64,000 bases of DNA from Atrina japonica (taxonomy: Eukaryota; Mollusca; Bivalvia; Pterioida; Pinnidae). Below the pieces are notes generated by a model. The model was given only the letters and a program-made list of their open reading frames with translations. It was not told where the DNA came from and searched no databases. Location of the stretch: positions 1 to 64,000 of the forward strand of contig BROG01000515.1 of assembly GCA_030159075.1 (NCBI GenBank), given 5' to 3'. Position numbers and translations under genes: made by a program. Shown piece by piece: positions 1 to 11,690 of this stretch (within the stretch, counting starts at the first letter, position 1; every line of letters begins with the position of its first letter).

Positions 1-568
1 CTCGCGCACCTCCGTCGCCATGCCTGTGTCCAGCTTGTGTCACGACTTGCCCGCGCCGTTCACCCTTAAATCAACAATCAAGACCCCCTCCCCGCCTATC
101 CGATCTTTTGTAGCTACCCGTCTTCAAGAGCGCACTCCCATCTTTGCCTTGCCCTTCTTTACCTCTATCCCAAATGTCTGGCGATGCAGTTCTTCTCGTT
201 CTTTGTAAAACAAATCCGCTCGTCGACATTTTTTTTGGTGTGCTTTCTCCTTTTTATTTCCAACAGCATGTGAATCAGATACCTGTAGTTCTCGACAGGC
301 TGGCCGACCTCATCCCTCGCAACCATGTCGATATCCACAATTCTTCCATGCCACATCGGGTGCCAGGCAGGCTGCGCAAAGTTGACGTGGTAGAGGTAAG
401 CAAATCTCAGGGGCGGACATAGGAGCGAGGTGACTATCTGGGACGGCTGCCCGTCGATGAGGACCCTGTCTGCGCTTGAGGGGAGCAAAATTCATCAGCG
501 CAAATGCCTCTGTCGAGTGTGTTGTCCTCGACATTCACCCTTCGTGCAGACCCAGGATTCGAGCTACT

Positions 569-599
<31 letters not shown>

Positions 600-1490
600 T
601 GGGGTGGGAGGAGGGGGGGGGGGTGGGGTGGGGGGGGGGGGTGGGGGGGGGGGGGGGGGGGGGGGGCGGGGGGGGGGGGGCGGTCGAGATGAGCAGATCC
701 AGCCGAGATGAGCATTCCAGCCTCGACTGCTTAATGAACTTGTCCAAAATCAAGGACTCTATGTTCTTGAATGTGTAGTTGCCTGCCAATTCGGCAACGC
801 AACCACCTTGGTGTACCCAAAGCGGGAATGTTGTACATCCCCTTCCAAAAGGAGGCCGATCTGACTCCAATTTCCCTTTCTTCGTTGTCGTCATTGTCGA
901 CAAATCGCGTCAACTCAGATCAGTGATGAGGACAAACATTTTTTTAAAAGACCGTTTTTTCCTTTGCGAAAGAGACCCACCTCGGACAAGCTCGATCTTG
1001 AGCTGTGTGCCTTTGACGTCCATGCCTCCGAGACTGCATGTTTCTGCGCGGCGTTTGAAGACGTCTTCGTGTGCTACGACATTCCCAATGTCTTCGGGTT
1101 GGCGACGACACGGTGAAGGTACAGCTTGTGGCAAGCATCCTCTTCGGGGTGGCGCCGACGGTGAATCGAGAGACCGCCACATAGACGTCTTTCATCTTCC
1201 AGACACTGCATAGATAGAGGGAACGCATTGTCGATAAAAGACCAGTTTCCATTTTATTCACATACCGGCCTGATTTTCTTTAAATCAAATTTAGACGTCT
1301 TTCCACGTTGGTGGCGGGGGAGGCGGGGACCGTGGAGGGTTGTGAGCGGTTTTTTTTTCAGGTATTTTTTCAGCCGCTGTGCATGGATGGCCCTGTACCC
1401 TCATGTGGTTTTAGGCGGGATAGCAAGGGGGCAGGGGGTGGCCTGGTACCCCATTTTTAAATACACATGTGTCATTTTAGTCAATCCTTG
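1..1490. other. GC-richer segment with broken frames, origin unknown
   Basis: This stretch is clearly richer in G and C than the AT-rich sequence that begins near 1490. The minus strand has several moderately long frames (about 165-488, 535-903, 910-1182 and 944-1261) that overlap and shift from one to the next, which would fit one coding region broken by single-base indels. One frame near 200-430 reads like normal protein, including VDIDMVARDEVGQPVENY. I recognise no domain and give no function. It could be part of another gene, a decayed mobile element, or poorly assembled or foreign sequence. The G tract at 571-690 sits inside it. Confidence 0.4.
571..690 (+). repeat. Poly-G tract with rare T, A and C interruptions
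   Basis: About 120 bases are nearly all G on the + strand, with single T, GA or C interruptions. The glycine-rich (plus) and proline-rich (minus) frames across it come only from the homopolymer. Long G runs form G-quadruplexes and are prone to sequencing error, so the exact length is unreliable. Confidence 0.9.
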
Positions 1491-1689
1491 TTAATGAGTT
1501 GTCGGGAGGAAATTCAGCATTGTCTTTTCTTCTCAAAAGTAACAATATGTATATAAATACGGTCTTTTAAGCTTAAACAAATCATGAAAAACACAAATAT
1601 GAAAAATATATTGACTAAACTTGTGTCATTTCGGTGTATTTAGGATCGTTTCGGTAAATAGGTGTTGTTTTGGTTATTTTATGAACCCA

Positions 1690-2350
1690 GATTTATCTAT
1701 CATGGTCCATGGAAATGTCGAAAACAATTATAATTTGCCGAAAACACCAGAAAAAGCACTGAAAACACCAATTTAAATGAGACAAAGGACTTAATTGTTA
1801 AATATTTTTATATTTTTAGAACTAATATAAAGTTTAACATAATTTTTATGCATTTTAAAGAAGTTATTACAATATTATTTCCGATACACAAGTCACACGT
1901 GTGAGCTCCGGTTTTACACCCTATTTGATATCTAGATAGATGCATATTTGACTTGAATTATGTACCGGGAAATCCTTTTAATTGTTTTGCATTTTGATTC
2001 AGAAATACAACAAGACTTTGTATTAATACACCAGTATGCATCTAACACAAGTTGAATACAAAATGTATAAAGTTATGTTTATTGTGTCAAAACAGAGTTC
2101 ATCGGCATGACTTGTGTATTAAGATATCGTAATAACTTCTTTCAAATGCATCCAATTTCTGTAAAACTTAATACATAAGGGATCCAAATATCAATACAGG
2201 TATCTATAATATATAATTGTTTGTTGGATATATATTGCTGTTTTTGGTGCTTTTACTGGTATTTTCAGTAATACCTAGTTGTTTTCGGTATTTCCATTGA
2301 CTCTATCTATTGTTGTTCATTGAAACCAAAAATTGTAATCTACACCTGCC
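1690..2350. repeat. Imperfect fold-back (inverted repeat) element
   Basis: The left arm at about 1700-1900 matches the reverse complement of about 2100-2320. For example, AAAGAAGTTATTACAATATT near 1857 pairs with AGATATCGTAATAACTTCTT near 2122, and GAAAACA motifs near 1719-1770 pair with TGTTTTC and TTTTCAG motifs near 2240-2290. The arms have diverged. No open frame of note is present. This looks like an old non-autonomous DNA transposon or palindromic repeat. Exact ends and target duplication are not clear. The flanks 1491-1690 and 2350-2504 hold nothing else I can identify. Confidence 0.55.
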
Positions 2351-2504
2351 TGTTTAAATTGACGTAGATATCTATATGATGAGAATGTGGCTTTAATTCG
2401 ATTTTCAGTTTCCAAGAACATTCCCGATGTAGAATAAGCTTTTCAGAATCCTAGGTGCTCATTGGCAGTGAATACAGCCTACTAATGCAATTAATTGTCA
2501 TTTT

Positions 2505-3375
2505 TAGTTCCGCTGATGTTGTCCCCAACCTTGTATGCTGTTTTGAGTTCCACTGATGTTGTCCCCAACCTTGTATGCTGTTTTGAGTTCCGCTGATGTT
2601 ACCCCAACCTGTATTGTTTTGTCCCCTGATGTTGTCCCCAACCTTGTATGCTGTTTTGAGTTCCGCTGATGTTGTCCCCAACCTTGTATGCTGTTTTGTT
2701 TGCATGTTGTCCAACCTTGTATGCTGTTTTGAGTTGTTGTCCCCAACCTTGTATGCTGTTTTGAGTTCCACTGATGTTGTCCCCAACCTTGTATGCTGTT
2801 TTGAGTTCCGCTGATGTTGTCCCCAACCTTGTATGCTGTTTTGAGTTCCGCTGATGTTGTCACCAACCTTGTATGCTGTTTTGAGTTACACTGATTTTGT
2901 CCCCAACCTTGTATGCTGTTTTGAGTTCCGCTGATGTTGTCCCCAACCTTGTATGCTGTTTTGAGTTTGCTTGTGTCCCCAACCTTGTATGGCTGTTTTG
3001 AGTTCCGCTGATGTTGTCCCCAACCTTGTATGCTGTTTTGAGTTTGCTGATGTTGTCCCCAACCTTGTATGCTGTTTTGAGTTTGCTGATGTTGTCCCCA
3101 ACCTTGTATGCTGTTTTGAGTTCCGCTGATGTTGTCCCCAACCTTGTATGCTGTTTTGAGTTTGCTGATGTTGTCCCCAAACCTTGTTGAGTTCCGCTGA
3201 TGTTTTTTGTCCCCAACCTGTATGTCCGCTGATGTTGTCCCCAACCTTGTATGCTGTTTTGAGTTCCGCTGATGTTGTCCCCAACCTTGTATGCTGTTTT
3301 GAGTTCCGCTGTTGTTGTCTCCCATGATATCACAACCAGTTGTCTATTGTTTTGAGTTTCAGAGATGTTGTCCCC
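2505..3375. repeat. 40-bp minisatellite, about 20 copies
   Basis: The unit reads roughly TTCCGCTGATGTTGTCCCCA followed by ACCTTGTATGCTGTTTTGAG. Several copies are truncated or carry small indels (for example around 2600-2750 and 3180-3230). Overlapping minus-strand frames of up to 273 codons are periodic (recurring NSIQGWGQ) and come from the repeat, not from a gene. Confidence 0.95.
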
Positions 3376-3389
3376 ATGTGTAATATTTT

Positions 3390-4665
3390 ACATGGTTTCT
3401 ATTAGGAACTCACAAAGGGCATTAGACATTAGCTCCTTTTACATGGTTTCCATTAGGAATCCACAAAGGGCACTGGACACTAGTTTATAGAACCTTTTAT
3501 ATAGTTTCCATTAGGAACCTACAAAGGTCACAAGACCAGATTTGTATCTATATCCTGGACATCTAATTATATACTTAAGTACTTGACATTTATAATATGT
3601 AGCTGATTTTATATACATGCAGTTTCCAATAAAACTCACAAAGGTCATTAGATGCTAGCTCCTTTAATATATAGTTTCCATTAGAAACAAACAAAGTTCA
3701 CTAGACACTAGCTCCTTTTACATGGTTTGTATTAAGGACTTGCAAAGAGCGCTAGACACTTGTTCCTTTTAAAAGGTTTGTACTAAGGACTCGTGAAAGG
3801 CACTAGGCACTAGCTCCTTTTATATGGTTTGTATTAAAGACTTGCAAAGAGCACTAGACACTTGTTCCTTTTAAATGGTTTGTTTGTGGGGCTCATAAAA
3901 GACACTAGATGCTAGCTCCTTTTATATGGTTTGTTTGAGGGGCACACAAAGGACACTAGATGCTAGCTCCTTTTATATGGTTTGTTTGAGGGGCACACAA
4001 AGGGCACTAGATGCTAGCTCCTTTTATATGGTTTGTTTGAGGGGCACACAAAGGGCACTAAATGCTAGCTTCTTTTATATGGTTTGTTTTAGGGGCACAC
4101 AAAGGGCACTAAATGCTAGCTTCTTTTATATGGTTTGTTTGAGGGGCACACAAAGGGCACTAAATACTAGCTCCTTTTATATGGTTTGTTTGAGGGGCAC
4201 ACAAAGGACACTAAATGCTAGCTTCTTTTATATGGTTTGTTTTAGGGGCACACAAAGGACACTAGATGCTAGCTCCTTTTATATGGTTTGTTTGAGGGGC
4301 ACACAAAGGGCACTAAATGCTAGCTTCTTTTATATGGTTTGTTTTAGGGGCACACAAAGGACACTAGATGCTAGCTCCTTTTATATGGTTTGTTTGACAC
4401 AAAGGGACACTAAATGCTACTCCTTTTAATGGTTTGTTTTAGGGGCACACAAATGCACTACATGCTAGTTCTTTTTATATGGTTTGTTTGAGGGGCACAC
4501 AAAGGGCACTAGATGCTAGCTCCTTTTATATGGTTTGTTTGAGGGGCACACAAAGGACACTACATGCTAGTTCTTTTTATATGGTTTGTTTGAGGGGCAC
4601 ACAAAGGGCACTAGATGCTATCTCCTTTTATATGGTTTGTTTGAGGGGCACACAGAGGACAAAAT
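3390..4665. repeat. 51-bp minisatellite, about 24 copies
   Basis: The unit is about 51 bp and contains TAGCTCCTTTTATATGG, TTTGTTTGAGGGGC and ACACAAAGG-ACACTAGATGC. Copies from 3390 to 3900 are degenerate and those from 3926 are well conserved. Because 51 is a multiple of three, frames of 167 and 91 codons run through it with a recurring MVCLRGTQRALDASSFY. These are artefacts of the period. Confidence 0.95.
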
Positions 4666-4814
4666 GCATGTGTATTCCTCATGTACAATCTTTTGCACTC
4701 TTAACAGTGTTTATAAGTGCACTTTTGATGCTGGTATTCTTATACACTAGATAAATGTCCGTCATAAAATTTTTGTAATTATTCCCTGATAGACTAAATT
4801 CTATTTATTTACAG

Positions 4815-5110
4815 ACTTAAAATTTTATCTGACCTAGAAGAAAAGGGCGTTGCAGTTATAGACAATGTTTTGTCTATCGACCAATGCAATCGGTACATGG
4901 CGCAATACAGAGATTGGGCAAAACAATATGATGATGCTGGAATCTCGTTTTACAGCTTTGAATCTCTTATACAAGACTACAGGATTGGTCATATTGAACC
5001 GTCCTGGAACATAAGACTAAAGGTCAAGGATGTCTTTGCAAAGATCTGGAATACCGAGAAACTCTTAACATCCATTGATGCAGTGGCCCTCTCGCCACCA
5101 CCTGAGGATG
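4815..5110 (+). CDS. PhyH-like gene, first visible exon
   Basis: This exon encodes LKILSDLEEKGVAVIDNV and continues to SPPPEDG. It begins after TTATTTACAG and ends at GTGAGT. The first base is the third base of a codon and the last base is the first of the next. A short ATG-initiated frame begins at 4870, but homology to the usual PhyH N-terminus starts upstream of that ATG, so it is not the start. Confidence 0.85.
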
Positions 5111-7253
5111 GTGAGTATTGATATAGTTAGAAGTGTCTGATCATGCTCAAGTGCAGAATCTGCACTTCTGTTGTACTTTCTGATCATTTTCTTCCTTACC
5201 TTGACTGCACTTCTGTTGTATTTGCTGATCATTTTCTTCCTTACCTTGACTGCACTTTCTGTACTTGCTCATTTTCTTCCTTACCTTGACTGCACTTCTG
5301 TTATACTTTCTGATCATTTTCTTCCTTACCTTGACTGCACTTCTGTTGTACTTGCTGATCATTTTCTTCCTTACCTTGACTGCACTTCTGTTGTACTTTC
5401 TGATCATTTTCTTCCTTACCTCGACTGCACTTCTGTTATACTTTCTGATCATTTTCTTCCTTACCTTGACTGCACTTCTGTTGTACTTGCTGATTATTTT
5501 CTTCCTTACCTTGACTGCACTTCTGTTATACTTTCTGATCATTTTCTTCCTTACCTTGACTGCACTTCTGTTGTATTTGCTGATCTTTTCTTCCTTTACC
5601 TTGACTGCACTTCTGTTATACTTTCTGATCATTTTCTTCCTTACCTTGACTGCATTCTGTTGTACTGCTGATCATTCTGTCCTTACCTTGCACTTCTGTT
5701 ATACATGATCATTTTCTTCCTTACCTTGACTGCACTTCTGTTGTACTTGCTGATCATTTTCTTCCTTACCTTGACTCACTTCTGTTGTACTTGCTGATCA
5801 TTTTCTTCCTTACCTTGACTGCACTTCTGTTGTACTTGCTGATCATTTTCTTCCTTACCTCGACTGCACTTCTGTTGTACTTGCTGACTGTTCTTTTCCT
5901 TGTCTCAACTGCACTTCTGTTGTACTTGCCTTATCTCAACTGCACCTTTTCTTCTCTCACTTCCTGGTCATCAGAATTTTGATGTGTCACCACCAATCTG
6001 TACTTGCCACTTTATAGTCCTCCTTGACCAATTACAATTGGGTTGAACTGTCCTGATGTAAAACCTAATCGCTAAGAACCCAGATTGTACAGTTTTGATG
6101 GTGTCCATATACAGTAATTACTTCCCAAGTTATCTATGGAGCTTCTACTTTCAGCACCCACATAGATATCAATAGTAATCCATGTGGCTACCCTAATGTT
6201 TTGTATTTGCCCCTCTCTATCCCTTTTCCAGTACTTTGTCTCCTTTGTTTCTGTCTCTACATTTCTCTTCTGTACTAATGTTTTATCAAACTACTTCCCT
6301 TGACACTTATAATGGTTTGTCTACAATGGATGGTTACTCTTCATCCTAGTTCCATAAAACCCCAGAAGTAATCCTATAAACAAACAAACTACTACGTATA
6401 CAGAAAACTGAAATAATTCTATAAAAAAAAAATACCGATAGACGAAAAACTCATGAAATGATTCCATAAACAAACTGCTAGTATACAGAAAATTTCTGAA
6501 ATAATTCTGTTACGGAGAAATCCGGAAATATGTATACAAGGAATCACATAATAAAAGTTGTACTACACAAAGGTGTATGTTTGTATTTCAGGAGGAAAGA
6601 TATTCAGGAGAGATGGTCAACATTGGTTACACTTGGATCAAGGATCACAAAGACTAGGTCTTCACGCTTATCAAGGGGCAGTATATTTAGAAGAAACAAC
6701 CGAACATGACCATTGTTTCAGGGTTTTAATGAATTCCCACAAACACCACACACTTTTCTATGAAACATTTAATCATGCTTCAGAATCAACAAGACAAGAA
6801 GAATATTATGAACTTGCTAACACTGAAAAGAAATGGTTTGAGGAAAAGGGATGTAAACTGACCTGTATTCCAGTTAAAAAAGGTGGGATGGTACTCTGGG
6901 ATTCTAGAACAGTACACGATAACGTTAAACCAGACTTTGAGAGGCCAGATCCAAAATGGCGTCATGTTGTGTTTGTCTGCATGACTCCTGCTCAGTGGGC
7001 AAGTGAGAGAGACCTGGAAAGAAAGCGTCATGCCTATGATAAACTTCTAATGACAACACATTGGCCCAGTCAAAAGGTATCGTTTTTCCGTGAATTTCAA
7101 AAGCCTAAAGATGGAGTAATGAAAGATATGGAATTCATTGAAAAGTTACCCAACGTTGCTGTTTCTATGGAGGCAAAACTATTAATGGGAGTCGTTCCTT
7201 ACGACTTTCAAGACGGTCAGCCAAATGGACCGGATAAACCTCAGTGGACTTGA
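4815..7253 (+). CDS. Phytanoyl-CoA dioxygenase (PhyH)-like protein, 5' partial, two exons
   Basis: Joining 4815-5110 and 6592-7253 gives 318 residues in one frame ending at TGA 7251-7253. The acceptor TTTACAG precedes 4815, the donor is GTGAGT after 5110, and the next acceptor is TTTCAG before 6592; the junction codon is Gly. PhyH enzymes are non-haem Fe(II)/2-oxoglutarate oxygenases. The visible candidate iron ligands are HLD (His-x-Asp in QHWLHLDQ) and the distal His in WDSRTVHDN, and the first exon has the typical start LEEKGVAVIDNVLSIDQC. The length is close to a full PhyH domain, so only a short 5' exon seems to be missing; the first base at 4815 completes a codon begun upstream. The substrate cannot be predicted. 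The gene is flanked and interrupted by minisatellites at 3390-4665 and 5160-5955. Confidence 0.85.
5160..5955. repeat. 45-bp minisatellite in the PhyH-like intron, about 18 copies
   Basis: The unit contains TGATCATTTTCTTCCTTACC, TTGACTGCACTTCTG and TTGTACTTGC. The period is a multiple of three, so both strands show long frames: hydrophobic LIIFFLTLTALLLYL repeats on + and basic KYNRSAVKVRKK repeats on -. They are not conserved coding sequence. The rest of the intron, 5956-6591, shows nothing else identifiable apart from an A-rich patch at 6420-6440. Confidence 0.95.
6592..7253 (+). CDS. PhyH-like gene, terminal exon
   Basis: This exon encodes 219 residues from GKIFRRDGQHWLHLDQGS to DGQPNGPDKPQWT, followed by TGA. 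It carries the presumed iron-binding HLD and distal TVHDN motifs. The acceptor TATTTCAG precedes it. A methionine at 6558 lies in the intron and is not a true start. Confidence 0.88.
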
Positions 7254-7276
7254 GTGAAGAACAGGGAGATTGTATT

Positions 7277-7282
7277 AATAAA
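7277..7282 (+). terminator. Polyadenylation signal AATAAA of the PhyH-like gene
   Basis: AATAAA lies 24 bases past the TGA stop. Placement fits a short 3' UTR; alternative downstream signals exist in the AT-rich flank. Confidence 0.55.
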
Positions 7283-7299
7283 AGACTTTTGAGTACATG

Positions 7300-7645
7300 A
7301 AAAGAATATTAAAACCCAGTATACATGAAAGGGATACAAAAAGCCAGTATACGTGAAAGAAATACCACAAACAGTATACATTTTACATGAAAGGAATACC
7401 AAAAAAAACCCCAAGATACATCAAAGGAATACCACAAACAGTATACATGAAAGGAATACCAAAAACTCAATATACATGAAAGGAATACCAAAAAAAAAAA
7501 CAAGATACATCGAAGGAATACCACAAACAGTATACATGAAAGGAATACCAAAAACTCAATATACATGAAAGGAATACCCAAAAAAAACAAGATACATCAA
7601 AGGAATACCACAAACAGTATACATGAAAGGAATACCAAAAAAGTA
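7300..7645. repeat. Compound minisatellite after the PhyH-like gene
   Basis: Alternating units read ATACATGAAAGGAATACCAA plus AAACTCAAT, and AAGATACATCAAAGGAATAC plus CACAAACAGT, giving a compound period of roughly 60-65 bp. It may be transcribed if the gene reads past the first polyadenylation signal. The frames within it (71-93 codons) are repeat artefacts. The stretch 7650-8270 is AT-rich and I see no gene in it. Confidence 0.85.
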
Positions 7646-8274
7646 TCCGAATACTGGTAACTACCATTTGATTTGTATTTGAGTATTTGTACATACATGT
7701 ATGTATTTTGTACATGTGTAATTTTCATTCCTTGAATAATTCTTGGTATATCTGTACACATTGATATATGCCCTTTTCTATTTATGTATTGGTGTACTCT
7801 ATGTAGGCCTATTCAGATTAATATTACTCATGTATGTAGAGATAATGACTTTGTCAAGTTTTTTATGGTGCTATTATGATACAAATCCTACCTGAACATG
7901 CCTCCTAGTGGCAATAATTTTTGTTACACTAATCTTGTATAAAGATTTTGTCTTGATGTGAATTATATTTATCAAAATTTCTAAATTTAAGATTTTTTAA
8001 TCTTATGGACATTTTTATACAAATGAATTGTACTTTCATGACACTCGAGGTATTTAAGAATAAAAAATTCTTTATTTTGTCATCATACATTTCTTATTTA
8101 TAATTTTACATTCGACGAGTCTCGTGCACATCGTCAGAGTTCATTCTTGTTCTAGGTTTTATAGTTATATGTATCAAGAATATCAATTAGGTTAAACATC
8201 AATTTCTATGTATTTTTTTGATTTCTGAGAAACCGCTGTATTGAGTTTCAAGGATAAAAGGTAAGGTAGTGAAA

Positions 8275-9105
8275 GACAAAGACAAACCACAAAAAATAAA
8301 GTCTTTTCCTAGGGATCACATGACCCTGACGATCAATATAAAAATAAAGTCTTTTCCCAGGGATCACATGACCCTGACGATCAATATAAAAATGAAGTCT
8401 TTTTCTAGGGATCACATGACCCTGACGATCAATATAAAAATAAAGTCTTTTTCTAGGGATCACATGACCCTGACGATCAATATAAAAATAAAGTCTTTTC
8501 CTAGGGATCATATGAACCTGACGATAAATATAAAAATAAAGTCTTTTCCTAGGGATCACATGACCCTGACGATAAATATAAAAATAAAGTCTTTTCCTAG
8601 GGATCACATGACCCTGACGATAAATATAAAAATAAAGTCTTTTCCTAGGGATCACATGACCCTGACGATAAATATAAAAATAAAGTCTTTTCCCAGGGAT
8701 CACATGACCCTGATGATAAATATAAAAATAAAGTCTTTTCCCAGGGATCACATGACCCTGACGATAAATATAAAAATAAAGTCTTTTTTCCTAGGGATCA
8801 TATGACCCTGACGACAAATATAAAAATAAAGTCTTTTCCCAGGGATCACATGTCTTATCCCAGGGATCACATGACCCTGACGATAAATATAAAAATAAAG
8901 TCTTTTTTCCTAGTTTTCCCTAGGGAGGGATCATATGACCCTGACGATGGATATAAAAATAAAGTCTTTTTCTAGGGATCATATGACCCTGACGATGGAT
9001 ATAAAAATAAAGTCTTTTTTCCTAGTGATCACATGACCCTGACGATAAATATAAAAATTAAGTCTTTTCCTAGGGATCATATGACCATGACGATAAATTT
9101 AGTTC
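8275..9105. repeat. 48-bp minisatellite, about 17 copies
   Basis: The unit reads AAAATAAAGTCTTTTCCTAG, GGATCACATGACCCTGACGA, TAAATATA. Copies before about 8500 have CGATCAATAT and later ones have CGATAAATAT, so variants cluster by position. The period is a multiple of three, and frames of 167-178 codons run through both strands without being genes. Confidence 0.95.
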
Positions 9106-10140
9106 GTAAAAATGTTCTTTCTTTGTTGACTGGAATATCTATTGTTTGAAATTAATAAATAGTTTGCATGTATGTAAAATGTATAATGTGTATTTGTCAT
9201 GCATCTCTGCATTACTAATAAGTACAGGGAACAATATGAAAATGACTGATTACTTTGACATTAGCTTTCATACGCGTCAGACTGACATTTTAGAAGTGTT
9301 AACAAAATATGACTAGTTTTCGATTAATCAGAAGTGTGTCGAGAGGCAAGACAATTTCAAGCCTCGTTTTAAGAGTCTGAGTCAATTCGATTGGACAACC
9401 AAACACCACCCGGGTTGAGATTTACTTGTCCACATAAACCACTGAGTAATTTTCTATTAATGTTGAATTTCGTATCTTCTTTATATTAACAATATACATG
9501 TAATATTATTATCGAGACTCGATAGTTCTGTGGTCAGATCGTTAATCTTGCTATCGGAGTGCCCGGGGATCTGGGCCCGGATTATAACTTCCCTCGTCAG
9601 GTACTGGACACAAAAAGTCATGTGACTTTCGGATGAGACTCAAATCGGATATGAGAAAAGGGTCGTTAGGACAATTTTGGGGGAACTTGTTATTTTCATG
9701 TTTTCAGAAACTTGTACATACATTGAACTTAAAACATATAATGTCCAAGAGCAGCTCTTTTTGTGTCTGGCGTGAAAAATCTACAAAATGAATTACGTGG
9801 GATGAAATTCCTTGTTTCCTTGCATTTCATTGGTTATGTCGTAAGAACCCTCAGCCAGTGGCTCATATTATATCGTGTCTTGGTAGGCGTGGCTCGGTAA
9901 ATAACCCTCACTGTAATTTGTCAAAACAATGTCCAGTTTTTATAAATTTTTTACGAAAAATCTTAAGAATTGAAAAGTGCCTAGCCTTCATGGAACTAAA
10001 CATAGTATAAACATTTCGTAAGTATTTATGAAAGTAAACTAGATTGTCAGATGTCGGTTTAATTAAATCCCTTAACAGCAAAACACTAAAGCTTAAGAAT
10101 AGAAAGGTGGCCATTTTCCTGGAACAAAACTCTGCGTGAC
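9106..10140. other. Intergenic; possible tRNA-derived SINE remnant near 9515-9615
   Basis: I see no gene here. Around 9515-9615, TCGATAGTTCTGTGGTCAGA and GGGGATCTGGGCCCGGATT resemble, loosely, the A and B boxes of a tRNA-derived SINE head. The B box is poor (GATCTGGGC against GWTCRANNC), so this is a weak call. Confidence 0.3.
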
Positions 10141-11690
10141 TTGCGAGACGTGTACGGACAGACAATGGTATCCTATATTTCGTCATCTACTGGCGTGTAT
10201 AGACAGCGTGTACGAACGGACAACGGTATACCCTAATGCGCCCTGTCATCTACTGGCATACATGTATCCATGGACGGAGAACAATATACAATAACCCGTC
10301 CCGTCATCCACTGGTGTGTACGGGCGGACAACGATATGCCATGATGCGTTCCGTCATCTACTGGCGTGTACGGACGGACAATGGTATACCATAATACGTC
10401 CCATCATCTACTGGCGTATAAAGCAAACTTGTAAGACGTGTGCGGACGGACAATGGTATACCATAATACATCCCATCATCTACTGGCGTATAAAGCAAAC
10501 TTGTAAGACATGTGTTGTCGGATGGATAACGATGTACCATAATACCCCCACCATCTACTAGCGTATTGAGCAAACTTGCCAGACATGCTCGGACGGACAA
10601 CAGTTTACTAGAATACGTCCTTTCACCTACTGGCGTGTAAAGACGGACAACGGTATACTACACATGTATAATACGTCCCGTCATCTACTTGCGTGTATGG
10701 ACGGACAACGATATGCTATAATGCGTCCCGTTATCTACTGGTGTGTACAAATGGACAACGGTTACTGTAATACGTCCCGTCATCTACTGGCGTGTATGGA
10801 CAACGATATACTATAATACGTCCCGTCATCTAATGGCGTGTACAGACGGACAACGATTCTATAATAAATCCACTCATCTACAGATGGACAACGGTTACAA
10901 CAATACGTCCCGTTGTTGTAACATAGACTTTCCCCCCGCATAGAGTCCCCCCCCCCCTGAAGAATGGGCCCGGTCCCATCCCCCGGAAAATGAACCCAGC
11001 ATACAATTTCCCTTTAGAAAGAATCAACCCGGGCCCAACATTACTTACTGCCTAGGAAAATGCTGGAAATCTACCAATCCATATTAAGCCAAAGACTACA
11101 TATCAACTTTTAATTATTGGTTAACAATAAAATAATTGAAATCGTGAAATCTGGTATTAAGATTCATTGAATTAAATACACTGCAATCTTTGTCAATTTA
11201 TTATATATGTTTACATTTCTGATAACATTATTCCATTTTAGTCGACTTATAACCAAAAAATTGATATCATTTAATTAATATCAGTCATTGATTTAAAATC
11301 TGCTGATGCAGTCTGTCTACCTCAAAACTTCAACGTCTGCAAAAATGGTTACATGTATTTTACTTTTTTAAACATTCAAGAATATGACATTTTCATGTCT
11401 AGAATGCATTATGTCAATCAATTTTTAATAGCACCTTATATTTTCTATTTTGAGGGGAATTCTACCCCAGGGCGGGTTTTCCGATTAGAGGGAAGCTCTG
11501 TACTGACTTTGTGTTTGGGGGAAATAATATGCTGGGCCGCTTTTTCTCCCCATGGAGAAAAGTCTAACCCGGGCCCGTTTTTCCAGGGGGGAATGCGGGG
11601 GAAAAGTCTTTGCTACAACACCGTCATCTACTTGTGTGTATGGACGGACAACGTATACTATAATACGTCCCGTCATCTACTGGCGAATAG
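10140..11690. repeat. ~50-bp minisatellite, interrupted by a TIR element
   Basis: Units contain CGTGTACGGACGGACAACGG, TATACCATAATACGTCCC and GTCATCTACTGGCGT. The array runs 10140-10913 and resumes at 11621-11690 after the insertion at 10914-11620. Units vary in length and sequence (some carry AAGCAAACTTGTAAGACGTG). Confidence 0.9.
10914..11620. mobile_element. Non-autonomous TIR DNA transposon inserted in minisatellite
   Basis: The left end TGTTGTAACATAGACTTTCC matches the reverse complement of the right end, TGTTGTAGCAAAGACTTTTC. The similarity continues for about 150 bp through C-rich blocks including GGGCCCGG and CCCAGCATA. CCGT flanks both ends (10910-10913 and 11621-11624), and removing the element and one CCGT restores a normal minisatellite unit. 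No transposase frame is present; the 129-codon frame at 11353 is not recognisable. Confidence 0.8.

Noticed and set aside
430..903. Gly-rich and Pro-rich proteins over the G tract
   Set aside because: The low-complexity part is only translation of a homopolymer, and its length is not reliable.
2504..3325. 273-codon minus-strand frame
   Set aside because: It lies wholly in the 40-bp minisatellite, overlaps other frames of the same array and shows only periodic peptide.
5171..5708. Hydrophobic membrane protein of 147-166 residues
   Set aside because: Frames on both strands and in two registers run through the same 45-bp array; no conserved or non-repetitive segment.
6558..6591. ATG at 6558 as start of the PhyH-like protein
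   Set aside because: It lies upstream of a good splice acceptor, and the exon at 4815-5110 supplies the conserved N-terminal part in frame.
9515..9615. Functional tRNA gene
   Set aside because: Box A and box B matches are poor and no cloverleaf with a proper acceptor stem is seen; at most a SINE remnant.
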